This document shows, one piece after another, positions 22,698 to 33,029 of a stretch of 64,000 nt of DNA (the stretch's first letter is position 1; each line of letters opens with the position of its first letter). A program made the translations under genes and the position numbers. Below the pieces are notes generated by a model. The model ran no database searches and was not told where the DNA came from. It was given only the letters and a program-made list of their open reading frames with translations. This stretch comes from Lolium rigidum (Eukaryota; Streptophyta; Magnoliopsida; Poales; Poaceae): positions 221,797,837 through 221,861,836 of the forward strand of contig NC_061514.1 in the NCBI RefSeq assembly GCF_022539505.1, written 5' to 3'.

Positions 22698-25248
22698 AGT
22701 TCCTACTCGCCCTCTAGTAGGTAAACGATAACAAGGATAATTTCTGAAGTGACATGCTACCAACATAATATTGATCAACATTATTGTAAAGCATATGAGA
22801 TGAATGAAGTGATTCAAAGCAATGGTAAAGATGATGATTAAACAACTGAGTCATATAGCAAAAACTTTTCATGAATAGTACTTTCAAGACAAGCATCAAA
22901 AAGTCTGGCATAAGAGTTAACTCATAAAGCAATAGATTCAAAGTGAAAGGCATTGAAGCAACACAAAGGATGATTAAGTTTCAGCAATTGCTTTCAACTT
23001 GTAACATGTATATCTCATGGATAGTTGTCAACATAAAGCAATATAACAAGTGCAATAAGTAAACATGTAAGAATCAATGAACACAGTTGACACAAGTGTT
23101 TGCTTCTAAGATAGAGAGAAGTAGGTAAACTGACTCAACATAAAGTAAAAGAAAGACCCTTCGCAGAGGGAAGCATGAATTACTATTTTTGTGCTAGAGC
23201 TTTTATTTTGAAAACATAGAAACAATTTTGTCAACGGTAGTGATACTTCATATGTGTTATGCATAAGACATCCTATAAGTTGCAAGCCTCATGCATAAAT
23301 TACCAATAGTGCCCGCACCTTGTCCTAATTAGCGTGGATTTACATGGATTATCATTGCATAACATATGTTTCAACCAAGTGTCACAAAGGGGTACCTCTA
23401 TGGCGCCTTTACAAAGGTCCAAGGAGATAAATCGCATTTGATTTCTTGTTTTTGATAGATCTTAACTAAGGACATCCATACCGGGACAACATAGAAAACA
23501 GATAATGAACTCCTCTTTAATGCATAAGCATTCAGCGATAGATTCTATTCTCATAGGAGATTGAGGATTTGTGTCCAAACTGAAACTTCCACCATGATTC
23601 ATGGCTTTAGTTAGCGGCCCAATGTTCTTCTCTATAAATATGCATACTCAAACCATTTGATCATGATAAATCGCCCTTACTTCAGACAAGACGAACATGC
23701 ATAGCAACTCACATGATATTCAACAAAGGTGTAATAGTTGATGGCGTCCCCAGAAACATCGTTACCGCTCAACAAGCAACTTATAAGAAATAAGATACAT
23801 AAGCTACATATTCTTTACCACAATAGTTTTTAAGCTATTTTCCCATGAGCTATATATTGCAAAGACAAAGAATGAAATTTTAAAGGTAGCACTCAAGTAA
23901 TTTACTTTGGAATGGCAGAGAAATACCACATAGTAGGTAGGTATGGTGGACACAAATGGCATAGGTTTTGGCTCAAGTTTTTGGATGCACGAGAAGTATT
24001 CCCTCTCAGTACAAGGCTTTTGCTAGCAAGGTTGTTTGAAGCAAACACAAGTATGAACCGTTACAGCAAAACTTACATAAGAACATATTGCAAGCATTAT
24101 AAGACTCTACACTGTCTTCCTTGTTGTTCAAACACTTTTACCAGAAAATATCTAGACCTTAGAGAGATCAATCATGCAAACCAAATTTCAACAAGCTCTA
24201 CAGTAGTTCTCCACTAATAGGTTTAAACTACATGATGCAAGAGCTTAAACATGATCTATGAGAGCTCAAAACAATTGCCAAGTATCAAATTATTCAAGAC
24301 AATATACCAACTACCACATGAAGCATTTTCTGTTTCCAACCAAATAGCAATAAGTGAAGCGATCAACTTTCGCCATTGAACATTAAAAGTAAAAGCGAAG
24401 AACATTAGTGTTCTAATGAAAAAGCGGAGCGTGTCTCTCTCCCACACAAGGTATGATCCAATTTATTCAGAGAACTAAGATAACAAAACGAAAATAAAAG
24501 CACACAGACGCTCCAAGTAAAGTACATAAGATGTGATGGAATAAAAATATAGTTTCACTAGAGATGACCTGATAAGTTGTTGATGAAGAAGGGGATGCCT
24601 TGGGCATCCCCAAGCTTAGACGCTTGAGTCTTCTTGAAATATGCAGGGATAAACCACGGGGGCATCCCCAAGCTTAGGCTCTTCACTCTTCTTGATCACA
24701 TTATATCATCCTCCTCTCTTGACCCTTGAAAACTTCCTCCACACCAAACTCAAAGCAAACTCATTAGAGGGTTAGTGCATAATCAAAAATTCACATGTTC
24801 AGAGGGGACACAATCATTCTTAACACTTCTGGACATTACCCAAAGCTACTGAAAGTTAATGGAACAAAGAAATCCATTCAACATAGCAAAAGAGGCAATG
24901 CAAAATAAAAGGCAGAATCTGTCAAAACAGAACAGTCCGTAAAGACGAATTTTTTAGTGGCACTTAGCAGGCTTAGATGAAAAAGCTCAAAACTAATGAA
25001 AGTTGCGTACATATCTGAGGATCACGCACGTAAATTGGCAGATTTTTTTGATTCTTCTACAGAGAGATCTACGCAAATTCGTGACAGACAGCAAATCTGT
25101 TTCTGCGCAGCAATCCAAATCTAGCATCAACTTTCTATTAGAGACTTCACTTGGCACAACAATGCAATAAAATAAAGATAAGGAGAGGTTGCTACAGTAG
25201 TAACAACTTCCAAGACACAACAAAACAGTAGCAAAATTAAAACATGAG
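22698..25248 (-). other. Non-coding 3' internal region of element D
   Basis: No coding sequence is recognised over about 2.5 kb. It is the inverted counterpart of C's 28768-31207 and resembles F's 62222-64000. It carries two extra polypurine-like words and, at 24591-24611, a perfect 9-bp inverted repeat (GGGGATGCC/GGCATCCCC) with a 3-base loop. The function is unknown; conservation between three elements suggests RNA packaging or priming signals. Confidence 0.6.
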
Positions 25249-26076
25249 TTATCTCCCAAGAAGTGCTTTCTTTATAGCCATTAAGATGGGCTCAGTAATT
25301 TTAATGATGCTCTTGCAAGAAATAAGAGTTGAAGTAAAAGAGAGCATCAAGAGCAAATAAGAAACACTTTTAAGTCTAACCCACTTCCTATGAAAAGGAA
25401 TCTTGTAAGGAAACAAGTACTGAAAGCACATAGCAACAAGCATAAAAAGGCAACACAAGCGCAACTTCAATATTCTCAACATAAAGAGGGGAAACTTAAT
25501 ATTATTAAGATGCATATAACCATGTTTCCCTCTCTCATAATAACTTTCAGTAGCATCATGAACAAACTCAAGAATATAACTATCACATGAAACATTCTTA
25601 TCATGAGCCACATGCATAAAATTATTACTCTCCACATAAGCATAATCATTACTATTAATTTTAGTGGGAGCAAATTCAATAAGATAGCCATCATTATTAT
25701 TCTCATCACCATAATCATCATATATAGGAGGCATATTGTAATCATAATTAATTTTCTCCTCAATAGTAGGTGGACTGAAAATATCATATTCATCATTGTA
25801 ATCATCATAAATGGGAGGCAAAGTATCATCAAAGTAAATTTTCTCCTCCATGCTTGGGGGACTAAAAATATCATGCTCCTCAAAACCAGCTTCCCCAAGC
25901 TTAAATTCTTCCATAGCATTAGCAATAATAGTGTTCAAAGAGTTCATGGTAATAACATTGCTACAACTATTTTGCAAACAAAGTTCCATGGGTTTTTTAA
26001 TTCTCTCTTGAAACAAATCATGTCCTAATTCAATATAAAGTTCATAAAGTTCTCTATTTTTGTTGTTGTTTTCCAT
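25249..26076 (-). CDS. Orphan frame of element D, acidic protein with hydrophobic C-terminal part
   Basis: 275 residues, starting about 145 bases after D's primer site once element C is removed. I do not recognise it as gag, pol or a known env. The middle has the repeated acidic/proline motif DIFSPPSMEEKIYFDD and PPIYDDY, then DIFSPPTIEEKINYD. The C-terminal third has a hydrophobic segment (CCLFMLVAMCFQYLF), a basic HRKWVRLK loop, a second hydrophobic stretch and a conserved tail ending in ALLGR. The related frame in C (28048-28767) shares the start, spacing and motifs, with in-frame length differences. This points to a real protein carried by a non-autonomous family. A membrane-associated role is only inferred. 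Confidence 0.6.
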   Translation of the reverse strand: MENNNKNRELYELYIELGHDLFQERIKKPMELCLQNSCSNVITMNSLNTIIANAMEEFKLGEAGFEEHDIFSPPSMEEKIYFDDTLPPIYDDYNDEYDIFSPPTIEEKINYDYNMPPIYDDYGDENNNDGYLIEFAPTKINSNDYAYVESNNFMHVAHDKNVSCDSYILEFVHDATESYYERGKHGYMHLNNIKFPLFMLRILKLRLCCLFMLVAMCFQYLFPYKIPFHRKWVRLKSVSYLLLMLSFTSTLISCKSIIKITEPILMAIKKALLGR

Positions 26077-26161
26077 TAAGCCTAACTAGTGAAACTAAAA
26101 ACAAGAAACAAAAAGATATAATTGCAGAATCAAAAGGAGATACCTTCGAGCACTCACACAC

Positions 26162-27880
26162 TGATACGTCTCAAACGTATCTATAATTTCTTATGTTCCA
26201 TGCTACTTTATTGATGATACCTACATGTTTTATACACATTATATGTCATTATTATGCGTTTTCCGGAACTAACCTATTGACGAGATGCCGAAGGGCCAGT
26301 TCCTGTTTTCTGCTGTTTTTGGTTTCAGAAATCCTAGTAAGGAAATATTCTCGGAATCGGACGAAATCAATGCCCAGCATCCTATTTTTCCACGAAGCTT
26401 CCAGAACACCCGAGAGCCGCCAGAGGGGGGCCACAGGCCCACCAGACGATAGGCCGGCGCGGCCAGGGCCTGGGCCGCGCCCCCCTGTTGTGTCACCGCC
26501 TCGTCGACCTTCTGACGCCGCCTCTTCGCCTATATAAAGGTCCCTGACCTAAAACCTCGATACGGAAAAAGCCACGGTACGAGAAACCTTCCAGAGCCGC
26601 CGCCATCGCGAAGCCAAGATCTGGGGGACAGGAGTCTCTGTTCCGGCACGCCGCCGGGACGGGGAAGTGCACCCGGAAGGCTTCTCCATCGACATCACCG
26701 CCATCTTCATCAACGCTGCTGTCTCCCATGAGGAGGGAGTAGTTCTCCATCGAGGCTCGGGGCTGTACCGGTAGCTATGTGGTTAATCTCTCTCCTATGT
26801 GCTTCAATACAATAATCTCATGAGCTGCCTTACATGATTGAGATTCATATGATGATGCTTGTAATCTAGATGTCATTATGCTAGCCAAGTAGATTTTACT
26901 TATGTGATCTCCGGAGACTCCTTGTCCCACGTGTGTAAAGGTGACAGTGTGTGCACCGTGTGGGTCTCTTAGGCTATATTTCACAGAATACTTATTCACT
27001 CGTTATGAATGGCATAGTGAAGTGCTTATTTATATCCCTTTATGATTGCAATGTGTTTTGTATCACAATTTATCCGTGTGCTACTCTAGTGATGTTATTA
27101 AAGTAGTTTATTCCTCCCGCACGGTGTAATGGTGACAGTGTGTGCATCGTGTAGTACTTGGCGTAGGCTATGATTGTGATCTCTTGTAGATTATGAAGTT
27201 AACTATTGCTATGATAGTATTGATGTGATCTATTCCTCCTTTCGTAGTGTGAAGGTGACAAGTGTGCATGCTATGTTAGTACTTGGTTTGGTTATGTTGA
27301 TCTCGGCATGCACTCTAAGGTTATTTAAATATGAACATTGAATATTGTGGAGCTTGTTAACTCCGGCATTGAGGGTTCGTGTAATCCTACACAGCTTAGT
27401 GGTGTTCATCATCCAATAAGAGGGTGTAGAGTCTAGCATCTATCTATTTATTCTGTTATGTGATCAATGTTGAGAGTGTCCACTAGTGAAAGTATGATCC
27501 CTAGGCCTTGTTCCTAAATATCGCTATCGCTGCTTGTTTATCGTTTTACTCGCATCTTTACTTCCTGCAATATTACTACCATCAATCGCACGCCGACAAG
27601 CACTTTTCCGGCGCCGTACTACTCGCTCATATTCATTCATACCACTTGTATTTCACTATCTCTTCGCCGAACTAGTGCACCTATTAGGTGTGTTGGGGAC
27701 ACAAGAGACTTCTTGCTTTGTGGTTGCAACGTTGCATGAGAGGGATATCTTTGACCTCTTCCTCCCTGAGTTCGATAAACCTTGGGTGATCCACTTAAGG
27801 GAAACTTGCTGCTGTTCTACAAACCTCTGCTCTTGGAGGCCCAACACTGTCTACAAGAATAGAAGCACCCGTAGACATCA
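26162..27880 (+). repeat. 5' LTR of element C
   Basis: TGATACGTCTCAAACG... to ...GTAGACATCA. The terminal 100 bases at each end resemble element D's LTR, while the middle is more diverged. It contains the candidate TATA box TATATAAAG at 26531-26539, followed by a GC-rich leader. Confidence 0.92.
26531..26539 (+). promoter_or_regulatory. Candidate TATA box of element C LTR
   Basis: TATATAAAG in the context CGCCTATATAAAGGTCC, a strong plant-type TATA. The 3' LTR copy is at 31592-31600. The D LTR has a TATATA at the equivalent place on the minus strand. Confidence 0.6.
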
Positions 27881-27890
27881 AGCTATTTTC

Positions 27891-27909
27891 ACGGCACCGT
27901 TGCCGGGAG
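27891..27909 (+). other. Primer binding site of element C (tRNA-Asp type, diverged)
   Basis: ACGGCACCGTTGCCGGGAG, ten bases after the LTR. It differs from the standard site of D and G at a few positions, including the first base, so priming efficiency may be reduced. Identification rests on position and on the central CACCGTTGCCGGG. Confidence 0.7.
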
Positions 27910-28047
27910 GAAAGGTAAAAGTCACTCATACTTCGGTCCCGGGTAACTAAGTACTTTTCTCGTTGCCGTTGTGTGTGTGCTCGAAGCTATTTCCTTTAGA
28001 TCCTGCAATTGCATCTTTTTGTTTCTTGTTTACACTAGTTAGGCATA

Positions 28048-28767
28048 ATGGACAACAATGAGCTTCTTATTCTATTTCCTGATTTAAGACATGGATGGTT
28101 TGATGCGAAAATTAAAAAACCTATGGAACACATTAGTATGAAAGCTTTGAACACCATTGTTGCTAATGATATGGAAAATTCTAAGCTTGGGGAAGCTGGC
28201 TTTGATGAGCATGATATTTTTAGTCCCCCAAGCATTGAGGAGAAAATTTACTTTGATGATACTTTGCCTCCTATTTATGATGATTATAATGATATTGGTC
28301 TTTTAGTGCCGCCTACTATGGAGGATAAGTTTAATTATGATTACAATATGCCTCCTACACTTGATGAGAATAATAATGATAGCTACTTTGTTGAATTTGC
28401 TCCCACTACAACTAATAAAATTGATTATGCTTATGTGGAGAGTAATGATACTTTTATGCATGTGAATAAGAATGCTTTATGTGATACTTATATTGTTGAG
28501 TTTGTTCATGATGCCTCTGAAAATTATTATGAGAGAGGAAAATATGGTTGTAGAAATTTTCATGTTACTAAAACACCTCTCTATATGCTGAAATTTTTGA
28601 AGTTACACTGGTTTTATCTTCCTATGCTTTTTACTTTGCTCTTCATGAACTTGTTTATTTACAAGATTTCTATGCATAGGAAGCATGTTAGACTTAAATT
28701 TGTTTTGAATTTGCCTCTTGATGCACTCTTTTGCTTCAACTACTATTTCTTGCGAGTGCATCATTAA
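28048..28767 (+). CDS. Orphan frame of element C, relative of the element D protein
   Basis: 239 residues, starting 139 bases after the primer site. It shares with D the N-terminal KIKKPME, LGEAGF-EHDIFSPPS, EEKIYFDDTLPPIYDDY, YAYVES, EFVHDA and YYERGK segments. A hydrophobic stretch (FYLPMLFTLLFMNLFIY) is followed by a basic HRKHVRLK loop, as in D. Near 28718 a one-base length difference relative to D changes the frame, so the C-terminal tail differs and ends early; D's ending (EPILMAIKK...LLGR) is still readable in another frame to about 28818. The frame may therefore be slightly damaged. No known family is recognised. Confidence 0.58.
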   Translation: MDNNELLILFPDLRHGWFDAKIKKPMEHISMKALNTIVANDMENSKLGEAGFDEHDIFSPPSIEEKIYFDDTLPPIYDDYNDIGLLVPPTMEDKFNYDYNMPPTLDENNNDSYFVEFAPTTTNKIDYAYVESNDTFMHVNKNALCDTYIVEFVHDASENYYERGKYGCRNFHVTKTPLYMLKFLKLHWFYLPMLFTLLFMNLFIYKISMHRKHVRLKFVLNLPLDALFCFNYYFLRVHH

Positions 28768-31207
28768 AACTGCTGAGCCCATCTTAATGGCTATAAAGAA
28801 AGAACTTCTTGGGAGATAACCCATGTGTTTATTTTACTACAGCAATTTTTGTTTTGTTGAGTCTTGGAAGTTGTTTGCTACTGTAGCAACCTCTCCTTAT
28901 CATGTTTTTGTGCCAAGTAAAGTCTCTATGGTAAAGTTGATGCTAGATTTGGATTGCTGCGCAGAAACAGCATTGCTGTCTGTCACGAATTCGCGCAGAA
29001 GTATCTGTAAAAAAATCAAAAAAATCTGCACATTTACGTGTGTGATCCTCAGATATGTACGCAACTTTCATTAGTTTTGAGTTTTTCCGTTTGAGCAAGT
29101 TAAGTGCCCCTTCCAGGTTCGTCTTTACGGACAGTTCTGTTTTTTGACAGATTCTGCCTTTTATTTCGCATTGCCGCTTTTGTTAAGTTGAATGAGTTTC
29201 TTTGTTCCATTAACTTTCAGAAGTTTTGTGCAATGTCCAGAAGTGTTAAGAATGATTGTGTCACCTCTGAACATGTGAATTTTTGATTGTGCACTAACCC
29301 TCTAATGAGTTTGCTTAAAGTTTGGTGTGGAGGAAGTTTTCAAGGGTCAAGAGAAGAGGGTGATATAAGATCAAGAAGAGTGAAAAGCCTAAGCTTGGGG
29401 ATGCCCCGGTGGTTCATCCCTGAATATTTCAAGAAGACTCAAGCGTCTAAGCTTGGGGATGCCCAAGGCACCCCCTTCTTCATCGACAACTTATCAGGTT
29501 TCTTCTCTTGAAACTATATTTTTATTCTGTCACATCTTATGTATTTTACTTAGAGCGTCTGTTTGCTTTTATTTTTGTTTATGTTTGAATAAGTTCATCC
29601 TTGTGTGGGAGAGAGACACGCTCCGCTGGTTCATATGAACACATGTGTTCTTAGCTTTTAATGTTTATGGCGAAGGTTGAAACTGCTTCGTTAATTGTTA
29701 TATGGTTGGAAACGGGAAATGCTACATGTAGTAATTGATAAAATGTCTTGGATAATTTGATACTTGGCAATTGTTGTGCTCATGTTTAAGCTCTTGCATC
29801 ATATACTTTGCACCCATTAATGAAGAAATACATAGAGCTTGCTAAAATTTGGTTTGCATAATTGGTCTCTCTAAGGTCTAGATAATTTCTAGTAAAGAGT
29901 TTGAACAACAAGGAAGACGGTGTAGAGTCTTATATTGTTTACAATATGTCTTTTATGTGAGTTTTGCTGCACCGGTTCATCCTTGTGTTTGTTTCAAATA
30001 ACCTTGCTAGCCTAAACCTTGTATCGAGAGGGAATACTTCTCATGCATCCAAAATCCTTGAGCCAACCACTATGCCATTTGTGTCCACCATACCTACCTA
30101 CTACATGGTATTTCTCCGCCATTCCAAAGTAAATTGCTCATGTCCTACCTTTAAACAATTCAAAAGCTATTATCTCTTATTTGTGTCAATGTTTTATAGC
30201 TCATGATGAAGTATGTGGTGTTTTATCTTTCGATCTTGTCAGTTACTTCTGACAGACTTTCACAATGGACTAGTGGCTTCATCCGCTTATCCAATAATTT
30301 TGCAAAAAGAGCTGGCAATGGGGTTCCCAGCCCGATTAATTAACTTGCATTAATAATTCTCTTCACATGTTTTGCTCTGATTCATCAGTAAGCAACTTAA
30401 TTTTGCAAATAGACACTCCTCCATGGTATGAGATTGTTGGAAGGCACCCGAGGATTCGGTTAGCCATGGCTTGAAAAAGAAAAGGTTGGGAGAAGTGTCA
30501 TCTAAAAAATAAAAAGATAAAAACTAAACTAAAGTACATGTGTAAACAAAAGAGAAGAGGGATGATCTACCTTGCTGGTAGAGATAACGTCCTTCATGGG
30601 AGCCGCTCTTGAAAGTCTGGTTGATAAGGTAGTTAGAGTACCCGCTACCATTCGTTGACAACAACAAACACCTCTCAAAATTTTACTTTTATGCTCTCTA
30701 TATGATTTCAAAACTTAAAAAGCTCTAGCACATGATTTAATCCATGCTTCCCTCTGCGAAGGGCCTTTCTTTTACTTTATGTTGAGTCAGTTCACCTATC
30801 TCTCTCCACCTCAAGAAGCAAACACTTGTGTGAACTGTGCATTGATTCCTACATACTTGCATATTGCACTTGTTATATTACTTTACATTGACAATATCCA
30901 TGAGATATACATGTTATAAGTTGAGCAACCGCTGAAACTTAATCTTCCTTTGTGTTGCTTCAATACCACTACTTTGAATTATTGTTTTACGAGCTAACTC
31001 TTATGCAAGACTTATTGATGCTTCTCTTGAAGTACTATTCATGAAAAGTCTTTGCTTTATGATTCATTTGTTTACTCATGTCATTACCATTGTTTTGTCG
31101 CTGCATTCATCTCATATGCTTACAATAGTATGATCAAGGTTATGATGGCATGTCACTTAAGAAATTATCATTGTTATCGTTTACCTACTCGAGGGCGAGT
31201 AGGAACT
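28768..31207 (+). other. Non-coding 3' internal region of element C
   Basis: No gene is recognised. It contains polypurine-like words AAGCTTGGGGATGC at 29391-29404 and 29450-29463. The second forms one arm of a hairpin with 29467-29475 (one mismatch). The region is the reverse counterpart of D's 22698-25248. Confidence 0.6.
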
Positions 31208-31222
31208 AAGCTTGGGGATGCT
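31208..31222 (+). promoter_or_regulatory. Polypurine tract of element C
   Basis: AAGCTTGGGGATGCT directly before the 3' LTR at 31223, the expected primer for plus-strand DNA synthesis. Confidence 0.78.
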
Positions 31223-32936
31223 TGATACGTGTCAAACGTATCTATAACTTCTTATGTTCCATGCTACTTTATTGATGATACCTACATGTTTTATACACAT
31301 TATATGTCATTATTATGCGTTTTCCGGAACTAACCTATTGACGAGATGCCGAAGGGCCAGTTCCTGTTTTCTGCTGTTTTTGGTTTCGTAAATCCTAGTA
31401 AGGAAATATTCTCGGAATCGGACGAAATCAATGCCCAGCATCCTATTTTTCCACGAAGCTTCCAGAACACCCGAGAGCCGCCAGAGGGGGGCCACAGGCC
31501 CACCAGACGATAGGCCGGCGCGGCCAGGGCCTGGGCCACGCCCCCCTGTTGTGTCACCGCCTCGTCGACCTTCTGACGCCGCCTCTTCGCCTATATAAAG
31601 GTCCCTGACCTAAAACCTCGATACGGAAAAAGCCACGGTACGAGAAACCTTCCAGAGCCGCCGCCATCGCGAAGCCAAGATCGGGGGACAGGAGTCTCTG
31701 TTCCGGCACGCCGCCGGGACGGGGAAGTGCCCCCGGAAGGCTTCTCCATCGACATCACCGCCATCTTCATCAACGCTGCTGTCTCCCATGAGGAGGGAGT
31801 AGTTCTCCATCGAGGCTCGGGGCTGTACCGGTAGCTATGTGGTTAATCTCTCTCCTATGTGCTTCAATACAATAATCTCATGAGCTGCCTTACATGATTG
31901 AGATTCATATGATGATGCTTGTAATCTAGATGTCATTATGCTAGTCAAGTGGATTTTACTTATGTGATCTCCGGAGACTCCTTGTCCCACGTGTGTAAAG
32001 GTGACGAGTGTGTGCACCGCGTGGGTCTCTTAGGCTATATTTCACAGAATACTTATTCACCGTTATGAATGGCATAGTGAAGTGCTTATTTATATCCCTT
32101 TATGATTGCAATGTGTTTTGTATCACAATTTATCTCGTGTGCTACTCTAGTGATGTTATTAAAGTAGTTTATTCCTCCCGCACGGTGTAATGGTGACAGT
32201 GTGTGCATCGTGTAGTACTTGGCGTAGGCTATGATTGTGATCTCTTGTAGATTATGAAGTTAACTATTGCTATGATAGTATTGATGTGATCTATTCCTCC
32301 TTTCGTAGTGTGAAGGTGACAGTGTGCATGCTATGTTAGAAATTGGTTTGGTTATGTTGATCTGTCATGCACTCTAAGGTTATTTAAATATGAACATTGA
32401 ATATTGTGGAGCTTGTTAACTCCGGCATTGAGGGTTCGTGTAATCCTACACAGTTAGTGGTGTTCATCATCCAACAAGAGGGTGTAGAGTCTAGCATCTA
32501 TCTATTTATTCTGTTATGTGATCAATGTTGAGAGTGTCCACTAGTGAAAGTATGATCCCTAGGCCTTGTTCCTAAATATCGCTATCGCTGCTTGTTTATC
32601 GTTTTACTGCATCTTTACTTCCTGCAATATTACTACCATCAACTGCATGCCAGCAAGCACTTTTCTGGCGCCGTACTACTGCTCATATTCATTCATACCA
32701 CTTGTATTTCACTATCTCTTCGCCGAAGTAGTGCACCTATTAGGTGTGTTGGGGACACAAGAGACTTCTTGCTTTGTGGTTGCAGGGTTGCATGAGAGGG
32801 ATATCTTTGACCTCTTCCTCCCTGAGTTCGATAAACCTTGGGTGATCCACTTAAGGGAAACTTGCCGCTGTTCTACAAACCTCTGCTCTTGGAGGCCCAA
32901 CACTGTCTACAAGAATAGAAGCACCCGTAGACATCA
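31223..32936 (+). repeat. 3' LTR of element C
   Basis: 1714 bp, starting TGATACGTGTCAAACG and ending GTAGACATCA. Paired with 26162-27880. Several differences between the two are CTG/CTCG or CAG/CGAG changes (for example 27547 against 32607). Confidence 0.92.
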
Positions 32937-32941
32937 CACAC

Positions 32942-33029
32942 CGGCAACAGTGCTAGGAAATAGCTTAGTAGTCGGAGGATGTGAATACCTTTTACCTTAA
33001 CTCCCCGGCAACGGCGCCAGAAAATAGCT
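32942..33029 (-). other. Leader and tRNA-Asp primer site of element D
   Basis: The remainder of D's leader after element C. The primer site, TGGCGCCGTTGCCGGGGAG on the minus strand, is at 33001-33019, ten bases from the LTR boundary. This places the 5' LTR of D on the right and fixes its orientation. Confidence 0.85.

Larger units (their letters stand above)
26162..32936 (+). mobile_element. Element C: complete non-autonomous Athila-like LTR element, inserted in D
   Basis: Complete 6775-bp element with perfect target duplications CACAC (26157-26161 and 32937-32941). LTRs are 1719 and 1714 bp, differing by roughly 2 % by eye. Internal order is diverged tRNA-Asp primer site, orphan frame, non-coding region with polypurine-like words, and polypurine tract. 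No gag or pol. It belongs to the same broad family as D but is oriented oppositely, so D-C arms form long inverted repeats. It inserted after D, into D's leader. Confidence 0.93.

Noticed and set aside
33001..33019. tRNA-Asp-like sequence as a tRNA gene
   Set aside because: Only the 3'-end complement is present and it lies next to an LTR, so it is a primer site.
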